The notes below the pieces were generated by a model. It made no database searches, was not told the DNA's origin, and worked only from the letters and a program-made list of their open reading frames with translations. Positions 1-10,495 of a DNA stretch of 64,000 nucleotides are shown here, one piece after another. Source of the DNA: a virus; the IMG/VR virus record IMGVR_UViG_3300025704_000010, positions 1 through 64,000 of that record; one strand, 5' to 3'. A program made the translations under genes and the position numbers. Numbering within the stretch: the stretch's first letter is position 1; the number at the start of each line of letters is the position of its first letter.

Positions 1-1751
1 TAGTCTGCTGCTTTTTCATACCAAGCTGGTTCTTTATACTGTGATATGGTAGCTCCTTTTTGAGCTTTAGGTAATGCACCACCATATTGAGCCATTTCAG
101 GTTGATCAGAATTATTTACAGCTATTTCATTAAAATACATTTTCATTTTAGGCAATACTTCTTTTTTCTTTTCATCAAAAGTATTTTGAAGGTTTATCTT
201 TTTTTCAGTATATCCCTCATTTAATTTATTTTTTACCCCACTATATATTACATCTAAAACTTTAGTGGCTATTTTCTTTTTACGTTTGTTTTTTCCATTG
301 TAATCTTCTAATAAAGAATTATAATCAGAATACTTTTGTTTATCTTTTAAATCATTTTGACTACTATTAAATATAGTATTAAAAGTATCCATATCCATAG
401 ACGGTTCATATTCTGAATTTATTATATTGTTTATTATAAAATCATTATTACGTGAACCAGGTCTTGCCTCAGCTATTTCATCGTTAAGATCCCCTTGCTC
501 TATTTTAAGTCTTTTGATACCATATTGTATTCTTTCCAACTCTGAATAACCTAGCTTATCTAAATGCATTCTTGCTGCACTTTCAGGGTTAAATCTTCTA
601 CTGCTTAACATTTTATTTAAATTACCTTCACCAAACTCACCCTTAGTGTTATCCCAAATATTGGCATTTTTAAGACTTTGTTCATTCTCAGATCGTACAG
701 AACTTATCTCCCAAGGTTTCATAGCCCAACTACCATATTTTTGTCCTTCTTGAGTAAAATAATCCTCACCAAATAAATTAGACAACCAATTTTTATATCT
801 TTTACCAGGTATTCTTTCCCAAGTATTTCCTTTATCTACTACTGTAAAGTCTTCTCCTTCTGGTTCAAACAATGGTGAATTCTCTGTATTATATGAATGT
901 GCATATTCATGAACTATAGTACCCTTTTCTTTATCAAAAGGTACTACATCACGGTCACCCATAATATAAGGATCTCTCTTGTCTGCTAACTGAATTAAAT
1001 ATGAGTACTGATCAAACTCAGGAAAATCTGGAGTGGAACCATCTGGATAATCAATATTAAAATTTTTCTGATACAAACCTCTAGCATTTCTATAGTCAAG
1101 TTCTTGACTACTAGAAAAAGGATAGATAAAAGGGGTTATGCCTCTCTTATAACCTTTGTTTGAACTGTGTGTAACAAAAGGCATCTTTACAGCAAAGTCT
1201 GGACCAGCTGCCGTAAAGTCAATTTGTGAATTTATTCTAGATGTTAATTCTTCATCAGATAAATTTTCTCCACTTATATTAAATATATTTTTTTTATATC
1301 TTTCTCTAAAAGCTGGTGTTGACAATTTATATAGAAGATCATCTTTTTGCTTTTGAGTATCTATCTTTTCATATTTGTCTTTAGCAAATTCAAAAAGCTT
1401 ACCTTCATCATAACCCTTCCTGGTATTTATTTTACCTGTTCTATCATCTATTTCAAACTCTTCCTGAACTGTCTCATCACCATATTGAGCTTTAGGTACT
1501 TCAAACACTTGATCACCTGGAAACTGATAGTTCATACCTGGCTGCATCATTTGACTATTACCTAAGTTATCTATACCTATAACTGGAAAGTCTACATCCT
1601 CCATAGTTATATTGCCTGAGTCAATTATATTAAATGGATTATTTAAATCATCACTATAACGTTTATAACCTTCTACTGATATATATTGTGTTATATCTTG
1701 TAAAAACTCATTTGGTCCACCCGGCAATCCTATGCTTTTTTTCTTTCCCAT
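1..1751 (-). CDS. Virion-associated protein with HExxH zincin motif (partial, C-terminus off the left edge)
   Basis: The frame opens with ATG at 1751 and stays open to the window edge, giving about 583 visible codons. The start lies 1 nt past the stop of the upstream 2152-residue gene, so the two are probably co-transcribed. H281-E-Y-A-H285, in the context GTIVHEYAHSY, fits the HExxH signature of zinc metallopeptidases; the third zinc ligand was not identified. Two stretches share a PKAQ/AQYG pattern: VPKAQYG near residue 91 and AQYGG followed by LPKAQKG near residue 560. The sequence is otherwise polar and Lys/Asp rich. By position it should be a tail or ejected virion protein, perhaps acting on host envelope protein or peptidoglycan, or processing virion proteins. 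The motif is seen; the function is inferred. Confidence 0.6.
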   Translation of the reverse strand, partial: MGKKKSIGLPGGPNEFLQDITQYISVEGYKRYSDDLNNPFNIIDSGNITMEDVDFPVIGIDNLGNSQMMQPGMNYQFPGDQVFEVPKAQYGDETVQEEFEIDDRTGKINTRKGYDEGKLFEFAKDKYEKIDTQKQKDDLLYKLSTPAFRERYKKNIFNISGENLSDEELTSRINSQIDFTAAGPDFAVKMPFVTHSSNKGYKRGITPFIYPFSSSQELDYRNARGLYQKNFNIDYPDGSTPDFPEFDQYSYLIQLADKRDPYIMGDRDVVPFDKEKGTIVHEYAHSYNTENSPLFEPEGEDFTVVDKGNTWERIPGKRYKNWLSNLFGEDYFTQEGQKYGSWAMKPWEISSVRSENEQSLKNANIWDNTKGEFGEGNLNKMLSSRRFNPESAARMHLDKLGYSELERIQYGIKRLKIEQGDLNDEIAEARPGSRNNDFIINNIINSEYEPSMDMDTFNTIFNSSQNDLKDKQKYSDYNSLLEDYNGKNKRKKKIATKVLDVIYSGVKNKLNEGYTEKKINLQNTFDEKKKEVLPKMKMYFNEIAVNNSDQPEMAQYGGALPKAQKGATISQYKEPAWYEKAAD

Positions 1752-1752
1752 G

Positions 1753-4700
1753 TTATCTCTGTGATAATAATAATTTAGTATTCTCTAATCTTAATAGCAT
1801 TTTTTTATTTCCTGATACTTGTCTTCTAAGTAAAACATGATTAGAATAATGTCTAAACTTTTTTCTTTGAGTTTCAGGTTTAAAGTAATTAAGATTTGTT
1901 TGGTTTAGTGGTCTAGTATACCCATTGCATTGAGTGTTAAAGACAGATTGCTCTGCATTAGTAAACTCACCTCTATCATTAGTAATATCCCAGAATTGGT
2001 TTATTCTAAATTTATGTTCTACTTTAGATGCTAACACTGTCATATCATTAGCAGTTACTATGGGGTATGTTAATTCACCCCATGGATTATTAAATGGCTG
2101 TGAAGTAATATTTAATAAACCTGATACCTGATCATTATTATAAATAATAGCTTTATCAAAGTTAAATAGTAAATCTTCATATTTATCACCACCACACATA
2201 TTATACTCTGGCTCACCTTTGTATATATATGTTTCTAATTGATATTCTATACTTCTTATAGTATTTACTTGCTGACCAGTGTTGTTAATTAATTCTACTT
2301 CCCAAGCATAATTATCACCATAATAATTTGCAAATAAATCACATCTAACATTATGTCTCCAAAATGACCCTACTTTATAGTTAGCTTGTACAAAATCAGC
2401 ATAGTAGTAATTACATTCTGGCGGAGTTGGATCAACCCAATTAGGATCACCTATTAAACCTAATTCAGGAAATGTATCTGGACAAGTTCCAAGTGTAGTT
2501 GTTGTTGTGCCTACGGGTCCTGGAGGACAATCCTCACACTCTACCTTTCTACAAACAGGTGGATTTATATCATCACATGTTCCTGTAGCATCCGTATAGA
2601 ATCCATTAGTAGCATTAGGATATACTAGTGTATAGCCTGCTGGGCAATCACAACTAAATGGAATAGTACAAACTTGATTTGCTATTTGTTGTGCTGTAGC
2701 CTGCAATGATGCTGGAACACTTGCATTCATTATAAATTGATTTGGTCCAGGTGTTATTGGAGGACCTGGATTATAGTATGCATTAGCAGGACCTGCACCA
2801 GCACCAACTGTTATTTGATCAATAATAGTTGCATTACCTGGACCATTTGCATTTGGACTTACAAACACAGACATCAACTCTTGGTTAACTGGGCCACCTG
2901 CTCCAGGTATAACATTTGCACTTTGCAAAGAATTAAAACTTTGTGGAGTTAATATGTTGTTACCCGAAGTAATTGCATTACCATCTGTTACTACAATTAA
3001 AATTTGTCTAAAGAAAGGATCAGCACTTCTTGCTGGATAATTAGCAGCATAAGCTGATCCAGCTTTATTATTAAGCTGTGTTAATCCATTGTTTCTTGCA
3101 AGTTGTGCATTGGTCTGACCACCTATACCATTTTGACTTGTCCAGTTATTTTGAAACCATGTTCTTGCTTGAGCTCCAGTAACAGCTCCTAACATAGACT
3201 CTCCTGTACCAGTTGGATTTGCTTGAGCTGAACCAGTTGCCCAAGCTAAAAACCCTATCTGCATAGTATTTGCAGTTAATGCTGCTTGTATAGCAGGATC
3301 ATCTATAAAAGCCACCAACCATGTTAATTCTCCATCTGCTAAACTGTTTTGACCAGGGTTTGGATTACCTGTACTACCAGATGCATCTATAGCAATTACA
3401 ATATCTAATAAACAATTTTGTGGACCACCTGTAACTGTTGCAGGTATATCTTCTACTGTCACTGTTTGTGGCTCAGTAATATTTATAATGTTTTCACATT
3501 GACCTGTTGTAGAATTAAATGTATATCCTGGAGGGCAAATAGGTACTTCACTATCAATTGTTTTAGTAGTAAAGAAATGATTAATACTTGGTAATGCAAA
3601 CTCAGGATGCCAGTCGTGGAATGATATCCATGCGTTAGCTTTAATGTCATAACTTATAGTCCAAGAACAATCATTAAAATAAATTGGATCACCTATAGCT
3701 ACAGGTATATCCTTTACTTGCCAAGGTACATCAATCCTTACTGGTAAACTTAAATCATCAGAAAATGTTGCTTTATTAGCCCACTCAGATTTTAATGAAA
3801 AATCTTTCTTCATAAAATAGACTATATCATCATTAGGATCATACATAACTTGACAACCTACTCCTACTACAGGATTGTCAACCCATTCTGTACCTTCTGA
3901 TTGTGGAAATTGTTTTATAAACCTTGATGGTAAATATTTATTAAACCACCATTTCATACCTTGATTAGATATAGCATTTAATCCTTTACCAGGTGTAAAT
4001 TGGAATATCTTACCTTGAGCTTGAGAAATATAAAATAATCCAGCTGGTGTATTTATAATACCTCTCTGACTTTCCAATGATCCATATTCATTGCTTAAAT
4101 CAGAATTAACTATATTCATTAACTTCTGTTTAAACAATGCCCCGTCTCCTACTGATACTAATGTATTTACATCTGTTTTTAATTGGAAAGATCCATCAAA
4201 CATTTGAGGTGATTGATATGGAAAAAATATTACTGCCCCATTTTTATTAAATGGTTTTATAACTGAAACTATATTTTTAAAATCTTTATAGTTAGCAAAT
4301 AAATATTGTCTCCAATAATCTTTTCTATCTTCTTCATTAGCTTGTAAAGAATAGATTAATCTCTTTGGGTAAGCTGTATAACAAGTTTCTGCAACCAAAG
4401 GGTTATAGTCTCTTGGTTGTATCTCAGCAAAGTTTGTGTTTTGTGTTATAAACTTTGATGGGCTAAGTGATTCATCATACTTATAAAAATTATCAAACTT
4501 CTGTATCTCAGCATGAAATAAATCTCCTAAATCATTATATTCATATGTATCATAAAACCTTCTTTCTTTAGGTTCTTCCCAATCTCTATAAGCTATATTA
4601 ATTTCTGTCTCAACATAAAAATCATTTATACCATTCACATGAGTATACATGTATGCATGATTCATTGCAAAAGTATAATTTAAATTATCCGTATTAAAAA

Positions 4701-7700
4701 GAGTTAAAGGAAAAAAGTCCCATCCACAAGTAGCACCTCTATCTAAATAGTAATAGTCATTTGGTAAATCATTACTATTTGGATTAAATATACCACTTAA
4801 ACCAAATGTAGATACCAACTCTGCTAATGATCCTAAATCATACTTTCTACTATTAACCCAATATCTTGGATAAGGAATATTATATCTTAAAAAATAATCA
4901 AATGGATAACCATCATATTGCCCTATTAAAAAATCTGTAAATAAAGGCATTATACATTTCTCAGTATATCTACCAATAAATACATCACCACTAAATACAG
5001 GTGAGCTGGTATACTTAAAGTCTACAGGATTTGTTTGATCAAGATTATTAACACAACCTCTCATTTGAACTTGCTTAATACCATCAAGTTGACCATATTG
5101 ATTATCCATATTAAATTTAAGTGCACCGTAAAGTGCAGATATATTTGATCCCCATGGACCTTCTGGATTTAATAATCTGTTTTCTACATCTAGCCAATTG
5201 ACTCCTGAAGCAGCATTTGTGTTAGATGGACAATATCCACCTAATGTAAATCTTGAATTATCTTGAACTGCATAAAGGCTAGAATCAATAGGATCTACTG
5301 TAGATACTGCAACTGTGTTTGGTCTAAATAAATTATTTATTTTATATTGATTTTGATCAAATGTTTGAAATGATGAACCAATATAGTTTGCAGCTTCATT
5401 TAAAGTTCTATATGTGGTATTTATTGAACCAGCACTAAAGTTACTATAAAATCCATGTGAGTTGTATTTTAAAGTGTGTTCTTCAAAACTAGTTAAATTA
5501 TAAATAAGATCAATAATTTCTTGTCCTCCAACAGCAATGTTTTTCTGTAGCATTGTAGTAGACATTGCTATTCTAAATACTCTTGATAAGTTTGACTCTG
5601 AGCTGTCTAAAGTAACACCTTGCTGAGCACCACCACCCATAAGACCCATACCATTCTGTGGCCCTTGTGTAGTTGCTTCAATATTGTCTATTGCTTGTTC
5701 TTCTAATCTATCTTTTAATGTATTATCAACACCTAGACCTTGTAATAAGTTATCTACTCCATCACCAAATAATTCTCCAAGAAAATTTAATATATTAAAT
5801 GGTCCTCCACCAGAAGTTTGTGTATTAACATAATTATTAATTGCATCATGTGCACCAGTTTCTGCATCAGGACCTTTTTGATTATTAGTATTATTTTGCC
5901 CAGTATTATCTGTACCACCACCACTAGCATTAAAACTATCTGTTGAAGTACCACCACCACCTGGTGTAACTACTGTTGCAGTTAAAAATTCAGTGATGTT
6001 AAGATTTTTAAATTTAAGCAACCATTCAGGAAATGCATTATTAATAGCCTGAGTAGGTAAAGCTTTAGTATCTGGTGTACCATTAATATTTCTAAAGGCA
6101 TAACCAATACCTATAATAGCAGATAAATATGATGTAATATTTCTAAGTAGTTTTTGCTGTGGATGTTTTTCAGAAGGTATAAAACCACCTTGTGCTTTAC
6201 CATTTATCTGACCATAGAATACAGTTTCATATGCATTTAAATATGGTTTAGTAAACATTAAATCAGGTGAGTGGAATGTAAATACATCTTCAGTAAAACC
6301 ACATAATGCATTGTACTCTTGAACTGATGCTTGTACACCAGGATCACATCCTTCTGTTCTTCTATGTGTAGTATGATATACATCACACCTTAAATCATTA
6401 TATGGGTAATTAGGATACAAACCTTGTGCATTACCTAATAAATTTTGATCAGCTGGTACATCATACTTACGCATGTTTTTAAACATACCTTTTGCAAGAA
6501 CAGTTTTGTTTCCTAACCTTGAACCTCTTAATACTTCATAACCCTGAATATTTAAAATTGGTGTGCCATCATTATATAATGGTCTTTTTATATTTGAAAA
6601 CTCCACCCCTAAAATACGTATACCACTATCATTATTATCAGATATAGTTAATAGAGGATCTATCATTTCACTAGGCATTTTGTGATGCCTAATAAACTCA
6701 CCACATAATTCAGCACTAGGATCAAACTCATTTGACCAAGTGTGTGAACTTGAATTCCAAATTTCTGGAGTTTTATCAGGATATCTTTCTGTTGATTCCC
6801 AATAACCCATTTGACCCCTAGCTATAATATTACTACCATCAGGCTGAGGTTCTATTGGTACAGCACCACCTGAAGCTGTATTATAAACTTTAAATACTGG
6901 GTCACCTGCTGGATCTAATACATTAGTACCATATATAATTTCTCTTTCATTTTCATCTACCCCATTAGGCAAAGTATAATCCTGAGGACCTCTGCCTGGT
7001 ATGTGATAGGATGAAGATCTTTCTCCAGTATTATATATCCATCTTATAAAAAAGGCATATTGCTCATCACGCATAAACCCAATCTTGTTGCCGGCATTTA
7101 TATAATAATCTTGAGTAACTTCATTTATAACCCAGTTTGTTCTAATGTTATTAGCCAAAGGCTGATAATTAAAATCAAACTGCTCAGTTGGTCCTTGTCT
7201 AATTAAATAATCATTTACCACATACATGGCTTCTGATTTTTCATACAAAGGAGATTGTCTAAATAAATCTTCAAATGAAATAGATATTAATGCTTGATCA
7301 ATATAATCTATATTAATACTAGCAACTTCAGTACTGTAGTTACCTATTCTTTTTGTATATATTTGACCTTGTTGTCTTATCAAAAGAACTAAATCAAAAT
7401 AAAAATAATCTTTGTCTAAATTGCTTAATGCAATATCTAATGAACCACCACTACCTCTATGTGACCATAAAGTCTGGATATTAGATATACCTATATAGTC
7501 TGATATAACCTGATCATTTTCTGTATAAGCTATATAAGCTTGATATGCTCCATTTAATAAAGTACCTCCATCAGTAGCTTTTGTAAGTTGTAGACATGGA
7601 GTATCAACTAAAGGATGTAACCTTATCTTTTCACAATCTAAAAAAGTTGTGTCCTCATATATAACACAAGGTTCACCATCAAGATCAGGTCCTGAAACAA

Positions 7701-8211
7701 GTTCTTGAATATAAGGTACATTGTCAATATTCATTGAGCGTGATGGATTAAGACCATCATCCCAATATACTTGCCAGGTACAATCAAAATTTTCTTTTGC
7801 TGCCCCTGTAATTAAATGTTTCTTTTTAAAATTTAAACATGGGTCATTTACTATAACTTCATATTTACATTCACTATCATCAAATCTTCCTATCTCACTA
7901 CTAATACCATCAGTTGAATATACAACCCATTCATCTGCATATCTATGTATTGCACCTATAATTGTATAAGGTATTACTCCGCATTGTAAATTAGCTGGCT
8001 CATTACCAATAACACCTATGTCACCATCACTACTATTATTTGCAGCATTTATTGCATGATACCAAGAATTATTAGGCTCAAATGAGGGCGTAATATCCTT
8101 GTTCATTCCTTTTGAGAATGTGTTTGTTGAAACAGAGGAGCTATTTTTCCTTTGAGGTGCTTTCCTTTGTGTTGGTGCTTTTGATTTAGATGTTGCCTTC
8201 TTTTTTGCCAT
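1753..8211 (-). CDS. Giant tail stabilisation/muzzle-like structural protein with embedded VWA domain
   Basis: A 2152-residue protein. The ATG at 8211 is preferred to an in-frame TTG two codons upstream. After a Lys-rich leader, the text GMNKDITPSF and then GDIGVIGNEPAN (residues 36-70) resembles the N-terminus of P22 gp10-like and crAss-like tail stabilisation proteins, which close the tail of short-tailed phages. The body is long and Tyr/Asn rich. Around residues 1600-1770 there is a von Willebrand A domain with a full MIDAS start (DASGS near 1609). Cys-rich CPPGY and CPAGY segments resembling EGF modules flank it. A VWA insertion suggests a metal-dependent adhesion function at the tail tip. 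The family call rests on the N-terminus and gene order; the VWA call is strong. Confidence 0.65.
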   Translation of the reverse strand: MAKKKATSKSKAPTQRKAPQRKNSSSVSTNTFSKGMNKDITPSFEPNNSWYHAINAANNSSDGDIGVIGNEPANLQCGVIPYTIIGAIHRYADEWVVYSTDGISSEIGRFDDSECKYEVIVNDPCLNFKKKHLITGAAKENFDCTWQVYWDDGLNPSRSMNIDNVPYIQELVSGPDLDGEPCVIYEDTTFLDCEKIRLHPLVDTPCLQLTKATDGGTLLNGAYQAYIAYTENDQVISDYIGISNIQTLWSHRGSGGSLDIALSNLDKDYFYFDLVLLIRQQGQIYTKRIGNYSTEVASINIDYIDQALISISFEDLFRQSPLYEKSEAMYVVNDYLIRQGPTEQFDFNYQPLANNIRTNWVINEVTQDYYINAGNKIGFMRDEQYAFFIRWIYNTGERSSSYHIPGRGPQDYTLPNGVDENEREIIYGTNVLDPAGDPVFKVYNTASGGAVPIEPQPDGSNIIARGQMGYWESTERYPDKTPEIWNSSSHTWSNEFDPSAELCGEFIRHHKMPSEMIDPLLTISDNNDSGIRILGVEFSNIKRPLYNDGTPILNIQGYEVLRGSRLGNKTVLAKGMFKNMRKYDVPADQNLLGNAQGLYPNYPYNDLRCDVYHTTHRRTEGCDPGVQASVQEYNALCGFTEDVFTFHSPDLMFTKPYLNAYETVFYGQINGKAQGGFIPSEKHPQQKLLRNITSYLSAIIGIGYAFRNINGTPDTKALPTQAINNAFPEWLLKFKNLNITEFLTATVVTPGGGGTSTDSFNASGGGTDNTGQNNTNNQKGPDAETGAHDAINNYVNTQTSGGGPFNILNFLGELFGDGVDNLLQGLGVDNTLKDRLEEQAIDNIEATTQGPQNGMGLMGGGAQQGVTLDSSESNLSRVFRIAMSTTMLQKNIAVGGQEIIDLIYNLTSFEEHTLKYNSHGFYSNFSAGSINTTYRTLNEAANYIGSSFQTFDQNQYKINNLFRPNTVAVSTVDPIDSSLYAVQDNSRFTLGGYCPSNTNAASGVNWLDVENRLLNPEGPWGSNISALYGALKFNMDNQYGQLDGIKQVQMRGCVNNLDQTNPVDFKYTSSPVFSGDVFIGRYTEKCIMPLFTDFLIGQYDGYPFDYFLRYNIPYPRYWVNSRKYDLGSLAELVSTFGLSGIFNPNSNDLPNDYYYLDRGATCGWDFFPLTLFNTDNLNYTFAMNHAYMYTHVNGINDFYVETEINIAYRDWEEPKERRFYDTYEYNDLGDLFHAEIQKFDNFYKYDESLSPSKFITQNTNFAEIQPRDYNPLVAETCYTAYPKRLIYSLQANEEDRKDYWRQYLFANYKDFKNIVSVIKPFNKNGAVIFFPYQSPQMFDGSFQLKTDVNTLVSVGDGALFKQKLMNIVNSDLSNEYGSLESQRGIINTPAGLFYISQAQGKIFQFTPGKGLNAISNQGMKWWFNKYLPSRFIKQFPQSEGTEWVDNPVVGVGCQVMYDPNDDIVYFMKKDFSLKSEWANKATFSDDLSLPVRIDVPWQVKDIPVAIGDPIYFNDCSWTISYDIKANAWISFHDWHPEFALPSINHFFTTKTIDSEVPICPPGYTFNSTTGQCENIINITEPQTVTVEDIPATVTGGPQNCLLDIVIAIDASGSTGNPNPGQNSLADGELTWLVAFIDDPAIQAALTANTMQIGFLAWATGSAQANPTGTGESMLGAVTGAQARTWFQNNWTSQNGIGGQTNAQLARNNGLTQLNNKAGSAYAANYPARSADPFFRQILIVVTDGNAITSGNNILTPQSFNSLQSANVIPGAGGPVNQELMSVFVSPNANGPGNATIIDQITVGAGAGPANAYYNPGPPITPGPNQFIMNASVPASLQATAQQIANQVCTIPFSCDCPAGYTLVYPNATNGFYTDATGTCDDINPPVCRKVECEDCPPGPVGTTTTTLGTCPDTFPELGLIGDPNWVDPTPPECNYYYADFVQANYKVGSFWRHNVRCDLFANYYGDNYAWEVELINNTGQQVNTIRSIEYQLETYIYKGEPEYNMCGGDKYEDLLFNFDKAIIYNNDQVSGLLNITSQPFNNPWGELTYPIVTANDMTVLASKVEHKFRINQFWDITNDRGEFTNAEQSVFNTQCNGYTRPLNQTNLNYFKPETQRKKFRHYSNHVLLRRQVSGNKKMLLRLENTKLLLSQR

Positions 8212-8230
8212 TACCAATAAATGTTGTTAA

Positions 8231-9190
8231 TTAATTACAAGTTGATGTAGAAGTAGTTGATGAAGTACCATCACTACTAACAACAGCTGGACCGGCTAAC
8301 CTTGGATTAACAGGAGCATAGCTTAAGAACATATTATAATAATTATGATATTGTGCTCTTCTATTAACCTCCCACATTTTTCTCATCTCTCTAAAGTCTG
8401 GTGTATTAACAAAACTCAAAGCATTATTTCTAGCAGCTCTTAATCTTTGTTCTACTAAACCTAATTGCTGAGAAACATTTTCTCCTTGCCAAACCATATT
8501 TTCTAATATTCTTTGTTTTAAAGCATATTCATAATATTCATTACAATATGGTTGATCCAATACTAATAAATCTCCATCAGCATTTTCCATAGAGCCCTGG
8601 TAACTTATATATACTTTCCCAGTTTTAAATGTAGTTATCAAAAATCCGTCTTTTATTTCTGCTATGTCTAATGCTTGAGCACCTAGACCAGGACAAAAAC
8701 ATGTTGGATCATTTACATTACTTATCCTCAATTGTGTCCAACTACTAAACTGTCTGTATTGACTAGGACCAACTCTTTGTACTAATTGATAGCTATCAGT
8801 ATCATTACATGTTTTAATAACACAAACATCTTTACATGTGTCGTCTGTACTACATGGTGCTTTCTCTGAAGGTGCTGGTACATAAGGCACATCATTAAAT
8901 GTTTCTACATGTGTTCCAGATGGCATAGAATTATTTACTGTATATGATCCACATCTAAATGCATAATTTATATATGCAAAATCCATAGGTAATTGTGCTT
9001 TACCATGTTCTACATCTATGACTGTTTGCTTTGTTCTATGTATTTTTAATCCTAAATCATAATTAACCCGTGTTGCAACTTTAATGAGTTGTTGAGGTTC
9101 TATCATGCCTTCTAATGCATAATTAGAAAAATCAATGGAAACATCTTCCATCAATTGACTGAATGTTCTATATTTATTTGATACTCCCAT
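8231..9190 (-). CDS. Putative head-tail connector/ring structural protein
   Basis: A 319-residue protein whose start overlaps the stop of the preceding gene by one base, so the pair is translationally coupled. It lies between the 224-residue tail tubular-like protein and the giant tail protein, where crAss-like podoviruses keep their ring and hub proteins. The N-terminus (RTFSQLMEDVSIDFSNYALEG) is helical. The middle carries a Cys-rich insert (residues 110-135), and the C-terminus is Ser/Thr rich. No enzymatic motif is visible. The structural role is inferred from position. Confidence 0.5.
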   Translation of the reverse strand: MGVSNKYRTFSQLMEDVSIDFSNYALEGMIEPQQLIKVATRVNYDLGLKIHRTKQTVIDVEHGKAQLPMDFAYINYAFRCGSYTVNNSMPSGTHVETFNDVPYVPAPSEKAPCSTDDTCKDVCVIKTCNDTDSYQLVQRVGPSQYRQFSSWTQLRISNVNDPTCFCPGLGAQALDIAEIKDGFLITTFKTGKVYISYQGSMENADGDLLVLDQPYCNEYYEYALKQRILENMVWQGENVSQQLGLVEQRLRAARNNALSFVNTPDFREMRKMWEVNRRAQYHNYYNMFLSYAPVNPRLAGPAVVSSDGTSSTTSTSTCN

Positions 9191-9864
9191 TATTGTCTAT
9201 TTATATTACGTTTGTTGTCTGAATCCTCAGAAGGGATTTGCATTGTGCCCATCATAGTTTGAATAACTGATGCTTCTATTTCAGCAAATAATGCTTCTGG
9301 AATATAAATAGGTTGTTCATATCTTGGCGTACAGTCATCTTCAGTATCACAGTTCCATCTGGTTATATCAGAATTAAAAACTCCTTCTACTTTTAATGCA
9401 TCCCATGCAATATTAGGAGAATATATATAACCATCTAACCACCAGAAATATAATGTCTTATTATATCTAAAGCTTGTTGTCTTTGTCATTGATGTGTATG
9501 TTCCAGGCTGAGTTGCCTGTAACTCTTGTGATCCATCTATAGAACTAATAGTACGGATCAATGGACCCCAGTAACCTTCTATCATATCAGGAAGTCTATG
9601 TTTTGTACGTTTTATAGTACATCCACTTTGAATTCCACTACATCCTGCTTCAACTTTATCTACTTCTATTAATTCTACATAAGGTAATGTTTTCCAAACA
9701 GAATTAAACTTCATTAGCTTGTTTGCATAGTCTTGCCTTCTCATTAAAACTTGAGCAAACTTTTCAACCAAACTATAAATATATCTATCTGTAATAAATG
9801 CATCCTGTACCTCGGCTTTAACCTGACCTCTTATTCTTGATACTACTTCTGCTATTGTTGACAT
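9190..9864 (-). CDS. Putative tail tubular/ring protein (head-tail adaptor)
   Basis: A 224-residue protein. The helical N-terminus (STIAEVVSRIRGQVK, then a short YSLVEKFAQVLMRRQDY segment) resembles the conserved adaptor or tail tubular proteins of crAss-like phages, where a helix bundle contacts the portal. It follows the 188-residue gene after 5 nt and overlaps the next gene by one base, forming a compact connector operon. Family assignment is by pattern and neighbourhood only. Confidence 0.5.
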   Translation of the reverse strand: MSTIAEVVSRIRGQVKAEVQDAFITDRYIYSLVEKFAQVLMRRQDYANKLMKFNSVWKTLPYVELIEVDKVEAGCSGIQSGCTIKRTKHRLPDMIEGYWGPLIRTISSIDGSQELQATQPGTYTSMTKTTSFRYNKTLYFWWLDGYIYSPNIAWDALKVEGVFNSDITRWNCDTEDDCTPRYEQPIYIPEALFAEIEASVIQTMMGTMQIPSEDSDNKRNINRQ

Positions 9865-9869
9865 GTTAT

Positions 9870-10436
9870 TTATATTTCAAATTCATTATACTTTTTTAGA
9901 GCATGTTTGGTTTTTTCTGCTTGCTCATCATAAAGATGTGCTACTCTATATTTATTTTTCATAACCACATACTTTGTCCAATTTAAAGGGTAATGTTTAG
10001 CAACTGATCTTTTAAAATTTCTACAAGCTTTAAATCTCCATAAATCTCTATTCTTAAATCTATATTTTGCAGACCAGTTTGTATAAAATATTTTACCTAT
10101 ATTACCATCCGTTTCCCAATTTTTATTCTGTAAGACCTTGCCATATTTTTTTGACAGAGCATAATCAGTATTAACAGATTGTGAATTAGGACATGTTCCA
10201 ATAAACAAATACCCCAATGAATCTGGTAATTCTACTCCGTCTCTATTAGATATTGCTGCCTTCCATAAATTTTCATTATATGTTTTAATTATTAACTTTA
10301 ATTTCTTATTATCTATCTCAGAGTATAAAGGTTTCTTATCTTTAAACTCTCTATATGTTTCTTCATTTAATATACCTAATCTTTTTTGCCTATATCTTGG
10401 AGCATTTAAATTAGGTTTTTTAAAATTATTTATCAT
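9870..10436 (-). CDS. Conserved phage structural-module protein of unknown function
   Basis: A 188-residue, strongly basic protein (pattern WRFKACRNFKRSVAKHYPLNW and NKYRVAHLY) that opens the connector operon. It lies just past the terminator of the phosphoesterase gene. The high Lys/Arg/Tyr content suggests contact with DNA or with an acidic partner. No catalytic motif was recognised. Its fixed place in front of the ring proteins suggests a virion or assembly role. Confidence 0.5.
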   Translation of the reverse strand: MINNFKKPNLNAPRYRQKRLGILNEETYREFKDKKPLYSEIDNKKLKLIIKTYNENLWKAAISNRDGVELPDSLGYLFIGTCPNSQSVNTDYALSKKYGKVLQNKNWETDGNIGKIFYTNWSAKYRFKNRDLWRFKACRNFKRSVAKHYPLNWTKYVVMKNKYRVAHLYDEQAEKTKHALKKYNEFEI

Positions 10437-10457
10437 ACGGTTACATTTATAATTTAC

Positions 10458-10493
10458 AAAAAAAACCCCACTTAATGAAATTAAAAGTGGAGT
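10458..10493 (-). terminator. Intrinsic terminator after the phosphoesterase gene
   Basis: Read on the minus strand, CCACTT pairs with AAGTGG around an A/T loop, and a run of eight T follows. It begins right at the stop of the 407-residue gene and ends that transcript before the connector operon. Confidence 0.8.
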
Positions 10494-10495
10494 CT

